Source of the DNA: Streptomyces sp. YS415
Lineage (GTDB): Bacteria; Actinomycetota; Actinomycetes; Streptomycetales; Streptomycetaceae
Length of the DNA stretch: 64,000 nucleotides
Reading direction: 5' to 3'
Assembly (NCBI RefSeq): GCF_023544665.1
Contig: NZ_JAMJFL010000016.1
Location: 62,001 to 126,000, forward strand
Shown: positions 40,640 through 50,900 of the stretch, in pieces
How the letters are laid out: the number at the start of each line of letters is the position of its first letter
Position numbering within the stretch: the first letter of the stretch is position 1
The notes under the pieces: generated by a model
Told to the model about the DNA's origin: nothing
What the model saw: only the letters and a program-made list of their open reading frames with translations
The model's database searches: none
Translations under genes and position numbers: made by a program

Positions 40640-43600
40640 TCAGTCGCCCACCGGCAGCTCCCGCAGCCAGCTGTCCACGGCACCCGCGGTTCCGGCGGCG
40701 AACTCCCCCTCCATCAAGGTGAAGTGGTCGCCCGGCACCTCGACGGCGGTGTGCTCGTAGCCCCAGTCAGCGCGCCGCCGGGAGCCCTCCGGACCGAGCG
40801 AGTCGGCCGCCCGCACCAGCAGGGTGGGGGCCGCCAACTCGGCCTGGCGGAAGTCCAGATACAGGTAGCGGGCGCGCGCGGTGACCCAGGCGTCGCCCCA
40901 GTTCTCCCCCTGGTGGTCACTCTCCCCGACCCGGTCGAGCAGCCCGCTGAGGACGCTGTTCGCCCACGGATCGAGGTCGAACCCGCCCGCCGTGTCCCAC
41001 CAGTGGGTGTCCACCATGACCAGAGCCGCCGGAGCGGGGCCCGCCTCCTCCAAATGCCGGGCGACGGCACTGGCGATCAGGCCGCCGCTGGAGTAGCCGA
41101 GCAGGGCGTACGGCTCGTCCCCGGCGTTCTGCCGGATGGCCTCGGCCAGCGTCCGCACCAGCGCGTCCAGGTCGGCGGGGATCGCCTCGCCGGTCATGAA
41201 CCCCGGAAGAGAGAGCGCGGAGACGGTACGGCTGCCGCTGAGCGCGGAGGCGAACGGCAGGTACTGGTAGACGCTCGGCTTCCAGGCGAAGGTCGGGAAG
41301 CAGATCAGCTGAGGCGCCCGGGCGCCCCTGGCCAGCGGGGTGAGCTGCGGCAGCTTCGCCAGCTCGGCCGGGCCGCTGAAGTTCTCACGGAAGTCGGCCG
41401 CCGTCCGCAGCACCGTGCTGATCTCCGCGAACCGGCCCTCGCGGCAGGCCCGCAGGAAGATCCCGCTGAGCGAGTCGGGATCCGCGGGCCGGGACTCCGC
41501 GGGGACGGCGGCGACCGGCCCGCCGTCCGCCGCCTCGCCGCTGCCCGCCAGCTCACCGGAGAGATACCGGGCCAGCGCCTCCGGCGTCCGGTGGTCGAAG
41601 ATCAGCGTCGCCGGAAGGGCCAGACCGGTGGCCGTACCGAGCCGGTTGCGCAGCTCCACGGCGGTGAGCGAGTCGAAGCCCAGCGAGACGAACTCCAGTG
41701 CCATGTCGAGGGCGGCGGCATCCGTGTGGCCGAGGACCACGCCGACATGGCTCCGCACCAGCTCGCGCAGCGCCTCGTCCCGCCCGGCCGGGTCCAGTCC
41801 GGTGAGCCGCCTGGCCAGCCCGGAGGCCGACTCGACGACCTCGTTGGCCGCGGTACCGCGCCGCCGCCGGGTGGCGGTAACCAACTCCCGCAGGAACGGC
41901 GGCACTTGCTGGGGAGCGCGGTCGCGCAACCCGCTCGTGTCGAGCGCGGCGGCCACGGCCACGGCGCCGTCCGAGCCGGTGGCCACGTCGAAGACGGCGA
42001 GCCCGCGCTCGGTGGTGAGCGGCAGCATCCCGCCCTGGCTCATCCGCGCCTGTTCCGTCTCTCCGAGGTTGCTGGTCAGGGCGCTGGTCTCGGCCCAGAA
42101 GCCCCAGGCGAGGGAGGTGGCGGGCAGGCCCTGGGCGCGGCGGTGGTGGGCGAGGGCGTCGAGGAAGGTGTTGGCGGCGGCGTAGTTCGCCTGACCGGCG
42201 CCGCCGAAGACGCCGGAGGCGGAGGAGTACAGCGCGAAGAAGGCGAGGTCGGAGTCTTGGGTGAGTTCGTGCAGGTGCAGGGCGGCCTGGGCTTTGGGCC
42301 GCCATACGGTGGCCAGTTGCTCGGGTGTGAGGGAGGTGACCAGCCCGTCGGCGAGAACGCCCGCCGCATGCACGACACCGGTGAGCGTACGGCCCTCCAG
42401 CAGGGCGGCGAGCTGATCACGGTCGGCGGCGTCACAGGCGACGACGGTCGCGGTCGCACTCAACTCAGCGATGCCCGCGACGAGTTCCCGCGCGCCCGGC
42501 GCATCCGGGCCCGTGCGGCTGGTGAGGAGCAGGTTCCGTACGCCGTGCTCAGCGACCAGGTGGCGGGCCACGAGCGAGCCGAGGGTACCGGTGCCACCGG
42601 TGATCAGGACGGTGCCGTCCGGGTCCACCGGCACCGGCATGGTCAGAGCGACCTTGCCGACATGCCGGGCCTGGCTGATGAACCGGAAGGCTTCCGGAGC
42701 CCTGCGCACATCCCACGCCCGCACCGGCAACGGCTCCAGCACACCCGACTCGAACAGCCGCATCAGCTCGCCCAGGGTCTCCTGGATCCGCTCGGCGCCG
42801 GCGTCACTCAGCTCGAAGGGCGCGTACGTCATTCCGGGGTACGTCTCCTTCAGCTGCTCCGGGTCACGGAGATCCGTCTTGCCCATCTCGACGAAGCGGC
42901 CATCGGGAGCGAGGAGTTCGAGGGAGGCGTCGACGAACTCACGAGCGAGGGAGTTCAGGACGACGTCCACACCCTCCTCCCTCGCACCGAACTTCTCCCG
43001 GAAGTCGAGGTCGCGGGAGGAGGCGATCCGGTCATCCGTCAGGCCCAGCCCCCGCAGCACATCCCACTTGCCCGGACTGGCCGTGGCAAGGACCTCGGCG
43101 CCGAAGTGCCGGGCCAGTTGGATCGCCGCCATGCCGACCCCACCCGCACCCGCATGCACCAGCACGGTGTCGCCCCGCTCGAGACCACCGAGGTCCACCA
43201 GGCCGTAGTACGCCGTCAGGAACGCCACCGGCACCGACGCGGCTTGTTCGAAGGTCCAGCCGTCGGGGACCGGCACCACGAGCCGGGCGTCCGTCACCAC
43301 CCGCGGGCCGAAACCCTCCGTCATCAGACCCATGACCCGATCCCCCGGGGCGATGCCGGTGATGTCGGCGCCGACCTCCAGGACCACCCCGGCCGCCTCG
43401 CTGCCGAGGATCGGCCGACCCGGATACATGCCCAGGGTCAACAGCACATCGCGGAAGTTGACACCGGCGGCACGCACGGCGACCCGGATCTCGCCCGGCG
43501 CCAGCGGGGCGTCCGCCTCGGGGGCGGGCACCAAGGTCAGGCCGTCCGGGGTGCCGCTGCCCGTGGCGTCCAACCGCCAGGACTCCGCGTCCACGGGCGG

Positions 43601-46600
43601 CACCAGGGCGTCCTCGGCGCCGGGCCGCACCAGCCGGGGCACCAGGGTGGTTCCGCCGCGCACCGCGACCTGCCCCTCACCGGTGTCCAGGGCGGCTGTG
43701 ACGGCCGCCGGCAGCAGATCGGCGTCCGGGCCGCCCGGCTGCTCCGCCGGGTCCAGGTCGACCAACAGGAACCGGTTCGGATGCTCCGACTGCGCGGAAC
43801 GGATCAGACCCCATACCGGGGCGGCGGCCAGGTCGGTCAGCGTGTCGTCGCCGCCCGCGGCCACGGCACCCCGGGTGACGAACACCAGCCGCGACTCGGC
43901 CAGCCCTTCCTCGGCCAGCCACTCCTGGATGACGGCGAGTATCCGCGCCGCGGTCTCCTGGCCCGCCCCCGCCGGGTCGCCGGGGGACGAGGCAGCGGCC
44001 GGGGGCACCGCGAGCAAGGTGACGTGCGGGGCGGGCACCCCCCACTCGAGTACGCCACGGACCCCTGCCACATCGAGGTAGGCATCGGCCGCCAGGCCCG
44101 CGCCCTGCACCGCCGCGCCCAAACCGTGGGGGTCGTCCCCGACCACGGCCCAGGTGGCGTGGCGCACGGCCTCCGGATCGCAGGGCAACGGGGTCCAGCG
44201 GACCCGGAACATGTCGCTCGTCCGCGGCGCCCGGGCCGCCGCGAGCTGGGCCGCCGTCACCGGGCGGACCAGCAGGGAGTCTACGGAGGCGACCGGCGCG
44301 CCGGTACCGTCGGCGAGGTCGAGGCGTACGGCGTCGGCGGCCTCGGCGCGGAGCCGGACCCGCAGCCGGTCGGCGCCCGTGGCGAAGAGGGTCACCCCGT
44401 TCCACGCGAAGGGCAGCCGCAGCGTCCCGTCCGGTCCTGCGGCAGCCTCCGGCGCGGGCGCACAACCGTGGGCGTGCAGGGCGGCGTCCAGCAGCGCCGG
44501 GTGCAGCCCGAAGCGGGCGGCGTCGCCCTTCTGGCCCTCGGGCAGCGCCACTTCGGCGAAGAGGTCGGCACCGCGCCGCCACACCGCGCGCAAGCCCTGG
44601 AACGCGGGCCCGTACGCGTAGCCCGCCTCGGCCGCGGCGGCGTAGAAACCGGAGACGTCCACCGGCTCCGCGCCCGCCGGGGGCCACACCTCACCGAACG
44701 GCTCGGCAGGAGAGGGCTGTTCGGGCAGCAGGGCGCCCTCCGCGTGCAACGTCCACTCCTCCGCGGCGCCGTCGGAGCTCTCGGGCCGGGAGTGCACGGA
44801 AACCGCACGCCGCCCGGAGCCGTCGGGCAGTTCCACGAACACCTGCACCTGTACCGCGCCCTGCTCGGGGAAGACCAGCGGCGCCTGGAGGGTGAGTTCG
44901 CCGAGATGCCCGCAGCCCGCCTCGTCCCCGGCCCTGATCGCCAGCTCCACGAACCCGGTACCGGGAAAGAGGACCGTGCCCGCGACGGCGTGATCGGCCA
45001 GCCACGGGTGGGTGCGCGTGGAGAGCCGGCCGGTGAGCACGACTCCGCCGTCCGCGGCAAGACCGGCAGCGGCTCCCAGGAGCGGATGACCGGTGGGGGC
45101 CAGTCCGGCGCCGACGACATCGGCTTCCGCGGAACCCGCCTCCAGCCAGTAGCGGCGGTGCTGGAAGGCGTAGGTAGGGAGGTCGACGCGGCTTACCGCG
45201 CGGCCCGCGTAGACGGCGGACCAGTCGATGTCGGTGCCGTTGACCCACAGTTCGGCGGCGCTCGCCAGGAAGCGGGCGTTGTCGTCCTCGTCCCGGCGCA
45301 GGGTGCCGACGACGGTGACCGGCTGCTCCGCCGCCTCCGCCATGGCCTGCACGCCCATGGTGAGCACCGGGTGCGCGCTGACCTCGACCAGGCGGGTGTG
45401 CCCGGCGGTGAGCGCGGCGGTGATCGCCTCGGTGAAGCGCACCGGTCGACGGAGGCCCTCGTACCAGTAGGTGGCATCCATCGTCGTCGTGTCCAACGCA
45501 CCGCCGGTGACTGTGGAGATGACCGGGATGCGGGAGGTCTGCGGTGTCACCGGGGCGAGGGCCTCCAGCAGCTTCGCCTTGATGTCCTCGACATGGGCGG
45601 AGTGCGAGGCGTAGTCCACCGGAACCCGCCGGGCGCGGATGCCGGCGGCCTCCGCCATCGCGGAAATCTCGTCCAGGGCTTCCGGATCACCGGCCACCAC
45701 CGTGGCATCGGGGCCGTTGTAGACGGCTATCGACACCCGATCGCCATACGAAGACACCCACTCCGCCGCCTGCTCCGGGCCCGTCGCCAGCGACAACAAG
45801 CCACCGCGACCGGCCAGTTCGTCCCGGATCGCAGCCGAGCGCAGAGCGACCACCCGAGCCGCGTCATCCAGACTCAGCGCACCGACCACCGCCGCAGCCG
45901 CGATCTCACCCTGCGAGTGGCCGATGACGGCGGCAGGTTCGATGCCCAGTGACTCCCAGACCGCCGCCAGGGAGACCATGACCGCCCACAGCACCGGCTG
46001 GACCATGTCCACCCGCCGCATCCAGGCGTCGTCGTCGCCCTTCAGCACCTGGCTGAGGGACCAGTCCACGTACGGTCCGAGCGCCGCCTCGCACTCACCG
46101 ATCCGCGCCGCGAACACCGGCGAGGACTCCAGCAGCCCCCGCCCCATGCCCAGCCACTGCGACCCCTGCCCGGGGAACACGAGCACGACTCCGGAGCCGC
46201 CTGTATCCGCCGCGCCCGTCACGACATTGGGCGCGACTCCGGCCGAGGCCAGGGTACGCAGGCCGGTGGTCAGCTCCTCCGTCTTCGAACCCCACACCAC
46301 CGCACGATGGTTGAGCTTGGCGCGGGAGGTCAGCAGGCTCCACCCCGCGTCGACCGGGTCGGTGTCGGCCACGGCATCCGCGAGGCGCTGTGCCTGGGCG
46401 GCCAGTGCCTCGGCGGTTCGGGCCGAGACCGGCCAGGGGATCAGCGGGGAACCGGCGAGGCCACCGTCGGCCGGGACGGGTTCGGGTCCGGAGTGCTCGT
46501 CGGCGGGGGCCTGCTCCAGGACGACGTGGGCGTTCGTGCCGGAGATACCGAAGGAGGAGACGGCGGCGCGGCGGGGCCGCCCGTCGGGCGTCGTCCACGT

Positions 46601-47884
46601 GCGGGCCTCGGTGAGGAGCTCGACCTCGCCCGTCGTCCAGTCGACGTGGGGGGTGGGATCGTCGACGTGGAGGGTCTGCGGCAAAATGCCCGCCCGCATC
46701 GCCATCACCATCTTGATGACGCCCGCGACGCCCGCCGCGGCCTGCGTGTGCCCGATGTTGGACTTCACGGAACCGAGCCACAGCGGCCGTTCCGCTTCTC
46801 GGTCCACCCCGTAGGTGGCCAGCAGCGCCTGCGCCTCGATCGGGTCGCCGAGGGTCGTGCCCGTGCCGTGCGCCTCCACCACGTCGACGTCGGCGGCAGC
46901 CACTCCCGCGTTGGCCAGGGCCTGCTGGATGACTCGCTGCTGGGAGGGGCCGTTGGGGGCGGTGAGCCCGTTGGAGGCGCCGTCCTGATTGACGGCCGAG
47001 CCACGGACGACCGCCAGGACGGGGTGACCGTTGCGAACGGCGTCCGTGAGCCGTTCCACGACGAGGACGCCGACGCCCTCCGCAGGGCCGAAGCCGTCGG
47101 CCGCCGCCGCGAACGCCTTGCAGCGGCCGTCCTCGGCCAGCCCGCGCTGGCGGCCGAACTCCACGAAGGTCGCGGGGGTCGGCATGACGGTGACCCCGCC
47201 CGCGAGCGCCAGGGTGCACTCGCCGTTGCGGAGTGCCTGGATCGCCAGGTGCAGGGCGACCAGGGAGGAGGAGCAGGCGGTGTCGACGGAGACGGCCGGG
47301 CCTTCGAGGCCGAGGGTGTAGGCGACCCGTCCGGAGGACACGCTGGCGGCGTTGCCGATGCTGATGTAGCCCTCCATGCCGTCGGGGAGGCTGTTCAGCC
47401 GGGACACGTACTCGGACGACGGGGCGCCCGTGAACACTCCGGTCGGGGTGGCGCGCAGGCTGTGCGGGTCGATGCGCGCCCGCTCGACGGCCTCCCAGGA
47501 CGCTTCGAGCAGCAGCCGCTGCTGGGGGTCCATCGCCAGCGCCTCGCGCGGTGAGATCCCGAACAGCTCGGCATCGAAGTCGCCGACGGATTGCAGGAAG
47601 CCGCCGCCTTTGACGTAGGTCTTGCCCTCGGCGTCCGGGTCGGGGTCGTAGAGGCCGTCGAGGTCCCAGTCGCGGTCCTCGGGGAAGGGACCGATGGCGT
47701 CCTCGCCTTCGAGGACGAGCCGCCACAGGTCCTCCGGGGAGACGACGCCGCCCGGGTAGCGGCAGGCCATGCCGACGATCGCGACGGGAGGCTGTTCCTC
47801 CAGCTGCTTGATGCGGCGTCGGGCCTGGCGGAGGTCGGCAGTCGCCCGCTTGAGGTAGTCGCGGAGTTTCTGCTCGTTGTTCAT
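40640..47884 (-). CDS. Type I PKS, one fully reducing module plus thioesterase
   Basis: A 2414-residue terminal PKS protein. Residues 1-31 are a coiled-coil docking segment. KS occupies about 32-455 (Cys204, His339, His379). AT occupies about 568-880, with Ser657 in GHSQG and YASH at 758-761, which indicates methylmalonyl-CoA. DH spans about 930-1210 (His965, Asp1133). ER spans about 1440-1745, with Tyr1487 at the position linked to (2S)-methyl products. KR spans about 1755-1940 (Lys1864, Tyr1901). The ACP carries Ser2072. TE spans about 2175-2414 (Ser2265 in GYSSG, Asp2292, His2387). All catalytic residues are present. It should add one saturated methyl-branched unit and release the chain. 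It starts 40 bases after the previous PKS gene. Confidence 0.95.
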   Translation of the reverse strand: MNNEQKLRDYLKRATADLRQARRRIKQLEEQPPVAIVGMACRYPGGVVSPEDLWRLVLEGEDAIGPFPEDRDWDLDGLYDPDPDAEGKTYVKGGGFLQSVGDFDAELFGISPREALAMDPQQRLLLEASWEAVERARIDPHSLRATPTGVFTGAPSSEYVSRLNSLPDGMEGYISIGNAASVSSGRVAYTLGLEGPAVSVDTACSSSLVALHLAIQALRNGECTLALAGGVTVMPTPATFVEFGRQRGLAEDGRCKAFAAAADGFGPAEGVGVLVVERLTDAVRNGHPVLAVVRGSAVNQDGASNGLTAPNGPSQQRVIQQALANAGVAAADVDVVEAHGTGTTLGDPIEAQALLATYGVDREAERPLWLGSVKSNIGHTQAAAGVAGVIKMVMAMRAGILPQTLHVDDPTPHVDWTTGEVELLTEARTWTTPDGRPRRAAVSSFGISGTNAHVVLEQAPADEHSGPEPVPADGGLAGSPLIPWPVSARTAEALAAQAQRLADAVADTDPVDAGWSLLTSRAKLNHRAVVWGSKTEELTTGLRTLASAGVAPNVVTGAADTGGSGVVLVFPGQGSQWLGMGRGLLESSPVFAARIGECEAALGPYVDWSLSQVLKGDDDAWMRRVDMVQPVLWAVMVSLAAVWESLGIEPAAVIGHSQGEIAAAAVVGALSLDDAARVVALRSAAIRDELAGRGGLLSLATGPEQAAEWVSSYGDRVSIAVYNGPDATVVAGDPEALDEISAMAEAAGIRARRVPVDYASHSAHVEDIKAKLLEALAPVTPQTSRIPVISTVTGGALDTTTMDATYWYEGLRRPVRFTEAITAALTAGHTRLVEVSAHPVLTMGVQAMAEAAEQPVTVVGTLRRDEDDNARFLASAAELWVNGTDIDWSAVYAGRAVSRVDLPTYAFQHRRYWLEAGSAEADVVGAGLAPTGHPLLGAAAGLAADGGVVLTGRLSTRTHPWLADHAVAGTVLFPGTGFVELAIRAGDEAGCGHLGELTLQAPLVFPEQGAVQVQVFVELPDGSGRRAVSVHSRPESSDGAAEEWTLHAEGALLPEQPSPAEPFGEVWPPAGAEPVDVSGFYAAAAEAGYAYGPAFQGLRAVWRRGADLFAEVALPEGQKGDAARFGLHPALLDAALHAHGCAPAPEAAAGPDGTLRLPFAWNGVTLFATGADRLRVRLRAEAADAVRLDLADGTGAPVASVDSLLVRPVTAAQLAAARAPRTSDMFRVRWTPLPCDPEAVRHATWAVVGDDPHGLGAAVQGAGLAADAYLDVAGVRGVLEWGVPAPHVTLLAVPPAAASSPGDPAGAGQETAARILAVIQEWLAEEGLAESRLVFVTRGAVAAGGDDTLTDLAAAPVWGLIRSAQSEHPNRFLLVDLDPAEQPGGPDADLLPAAVTAALDTGEGQVAVRGGTTLVPRLVRPGAEDALVPPVDAESWRLDATGSGTPDGLTLVPAPEADAPLAPGEIRVAVRAAGVNFRDVLLTLGMYPGRPILGSEAAGVVLEVGADITGIAPGDRVMGLMTEGFGPRVVTDARLVVPVPDGWTFEQAASVPVAFLTAYYGLVDLGGLERGDTVLVHAGAGGVGMAAIQLARHFGAEVLATASPGKWDVLRGLGLTDDRIASSRDLDFREKFGAREEGVDVVLNSLAREFVDASLELLAPDGRFVEMGKTDLRDPEQLKETYPGMTYAPFELSDAGAERIQETLGELMRLFESGVLEPLPVRAWDVRRAPEAFRFISQARHVGKVALTMPVPVDPDGTVLITGGTGTLGSLVARHLVAEHGVRNLLLTSRTGPDAPGARELVAGIAELSATATVVACDAADRDQLAALLEGRTLTGVVHAAGVLADGLVTSLTPEQLATVWRPKAQAALHLHELTQDSDLAFFALYSSASGVFGGAGQANYAAANTFLDALAHHRRAQGLPATSLAWGFWAETSALTSNLGETEQARMSQGGMLPLTTERGLAVFDVATGSDGAVAVAAALDTSGLRDRAPQQVPPFLRELVTATRRRRGTAANEVVESASGLARRLTGLDPAGRDEALRELVRSHVGVVLGHTDAAALDMALEFVSLGFDSLTAVELRNRLGTATGLALPATLIFDHRTPEALARYLSGELAGSGEAADGGPVAAVPAESRPADPDSLSGIFLRACREGRFAEISTVLRTAADFRENFSGPAELAKLPQLTPLARGARAPQLICFPTFAWKPSVYQYLPFASALSGSRTVSALSLPGFMTGEAIPADLDALVRTLAEAIRQNAGDEPYALLGYSSGGLIASAVARHLEEAGPAPAALVMVDTHWWDTAGGFDLDPWANSVLSGLLDRVGESDHQGENWGDAWVTARARYLYLDFRQAELAAPTLLVRAADSLGPEGSRRRADWGYEHTAVEVPGDHFTLMEGEFAAGTAGAVDSWLRELPVGD

Positions 47885-47924
47885 CGGAGGTCTCCCGGAG
47901 GCGCGTCGAGTCGGCCGGATCGGT

Positions 47925-50900
47925 TCACGCTGTCCCCAACTCGCTGTCGAGGAGGTCGAACAGTTCGTCGTCCGTGGCCCCGTCCAGGTCGTCGTCCTCC
48001 GCCGGATCGGCGGCGGGCGACGCGCCCTCCAGGGCCGCGAGCAGCGCCCGGAGCCGGTCGGTGACACGGTGGCTGACGACCTCGTCGGAGTCGGCCGCGC
48101 CGATGACCCGCTCCAGCCGCTCCAGCTCCGCGGCGAGGGTCGGCGCCGTGTCGGCCGCCTCGGCGAGCGGGAGCTGGGCGCGGATCTGCCGGGTGAGGGC
48201 GGTGGGGGTGGGGTGGTCGAAGACGAGGGTGGCGGGCAGGCGAAGGCCGGTGGCGGTGTTGAGGCGGTTGCGCAGTTCGACCGCGGTGAGGGAGTCGAAG
48301 CCGAGTTCCTTGAAGGGGCGTTCGGCGTCGACGGCCTGCGGGTTGGTGTGGCCGAGTACGGCGGCGACGTGCGAGCGGACCAGGTCCAGCAGGAACCGTT
48401 CCCGCTCGGCCTCGCTCAGCCCCGCCAGCCGCTCCGCCAGCGAACCCGCGCCACCGGCCGCCCCCACCGAGGCCGCCGACCTCCGAGTCACGGCCGGCGC
48501 ACGCACCAACCCTCGCAACAGCCCCGGCAGCACCCCGCCGGCAGCGAGAGAGCGGAGTTCCGCGAGATCGATCCCGCTGGCCACCAGCAGCCCTTCGTCC
48601 AGGCGCAGGGCCTTGTCGAAGAGGGTGAGACCGTGTTCGGAGGTGAGCGGGACGAGACCGCCTTGGGAGAGGCGGGCGCGGTCGCGGTTCTCCATGTGCC
48701 CGGTCATGGCGCTGGCCTGCTCCCAGTAACCCCAGGCCACCGAGGTGGCGGGCAGGCCCTGGGCACGGCGGTGCTGGGCGAGGGCGTCCAGAAAGACGTT
48801 CGCCGCCGCGTAGTTGGCCTGGCCCGGCGCACCGAAGACGCCGGAGGCGGAGGAGTACAGCGCGAAGAAGGCGAGGTCGGAGTCCTGGGTCAGCTCGTGG
48901 AGGTTCACGGCGGCCTGGACCTTCGGCCGCCAGACCGCGGCCAGCTGTTCCGGGGTGAGCGAGGTCAGCACGCCATCGGCCAGGACACCCGCCGCGTGGA
49001 CGACACCGGTGACCCTACGGCCGTCCAGCAGGGCGGCTAGCTGATCACGGTCGGCGGCGTCACAAGCGGCGACGGTCGCAACAGCGCCCAACTCCTCTAT
49101 GTCGGCGATGAGTTCCTTGGCGCCCGGCGCCTCGGGTCCGGTGCGGCTGGTGAGCAGCAGGTTCCGTACCCCGTACTCGGTGACCAGATGACGGGCCAGG
49201 AGCCCACCCAGGGTTCCCGTCCCGCCCGTGATCAGGACCGTGCCCTCGGGGTCGAGGACCGGCGGCATGGTGAGCACCACCTTGCCGACATGCTTGGCCT
49301 GGCTCATGAACCGGAAGGCTTCCGGCGCCCTGCGCACATCCCACGTCCGCACCGGCAACGGCTTCAGCACGCCCGACTGGAAGAGGGACATCACCTCGGC
49401 GAGGATCTCGCCCATCCGTTGCGGCCCCGCCTCGCCCAGCTCGAAGGGCGCGTACGTCATGCCCGGGTTGGCCTGCGCCAACTGCTCAGGGTCACGGAGA
49501 TCCGTCTTGCCCATCTCCACGAACCGTCCATCGGGGGCAAGGAGTTCGAGGGAGGCGTCGACGAACTCGCGGGCGAGGGAGTTCAGGACGACGTCCACAC
49601 CCTCGGCCCTCGCCCCGAACTTCTCCCGGAAGTCCAGATCACGGGAGGAGGCGATCCGGTCGTCCGACAGCCCCAGCCCCCGCAGCACATCCCACTTGCC
49701 CGGACTGGCCGTGGCCAGGACCTCTGCGCCGAAGTGCCGGGCCAGTTGGATCGCCGCCATACCGACCCCACCCGCACCCGCATGCACCAGCACGGTGTCA
49801 CCCCGCTTGAGACCACCGAGGTCCACCAGGCCGTAGTACGCCGTCAGGAAGACCACCGGGACGGAGGCCGCCTGCTCGAACGACCACCCCTCAGGGATCG
49901 GCGCCACGAGCCGTGCATCGGCGATTACCAGCGGAGCGAACGCGTGCGGGACGACACCCATGACTCGGTCGCCCGGGGCGAGATGGCTGACCCCCTCGCC
50001 GACCTCGACCACCACACCCGCGCCTTCGCTGCCCAGGATGGGTTGTCCCGGGTACATGCCGAGACTGATGAGGACGTCGCGGAAGTTCATTCCGGCGGCC
50101 CGGACGGCGATGCGGACCTGCCCTGCGGCGAGCGGCGCGGTCGTCTCCGGAGCCGGCACCAGCGCCAGCCCGTCGAGCGTGCCGGAGGCCACGGTGTCCA
50201 GCCGCCAGGCCCGCTCACCGGTCGGCGGAACCAGCCCGGCACCGGAAGCAGCCCGCGCCAACCTCGGCACCAGGACGTCCTCGCCCCGCACCGCAAGCTG
50301 CCACTCCCCCGCCTCCAATGCCGCCACCACACCCTCAGCGACAAGATCAGCACCCGACTCCGATGCCGGGTCCAGGTCAAGGAGGAGGAACCGGCCCGGA
50401 TTCTCCGACTGTGCCGACCGGATCAGCCCCCACACCGGAGCGGCCACCAGATCCCGTACGTCCTCCCCCTCACGCGCCGCCACAGCACCCCGCGTCACCA
50501 CCACCAGCCGGGTGTCGCTCAGGTTCTCGTCCGCCAACCAGTGCCGCAGCAGGGCCAGCACGTCCGCCGTCGCCCGCTGCCCGGCCCCGGCGAGCCCGTC
50601 AGCCCCGTCCACCGGCGGAACGCAGGCGAACACCACCTCGGGCGCCGGCACCCCGGCCTCCATCACCACCCGCACCCCGCCAAGGTCCGGGTACGTGTCC
50701 ACGGCCATTCCGGCGCCTTGGACGGCAGCGCCGACGCCGTACGGGTCCTCCGCACCGAGCACCGCCCACACCCCGGCCCCGGTGACCTCCGCGGGAACCG
50801 GCAGCGACGCCCACTCCATACGGAAGAGATCGTCGGCTTCCCCGTCCCGGCCACCGCCCAACGCCGTAGCCGGGCGCAGCGCCAACGAGCGCACCTCGGC

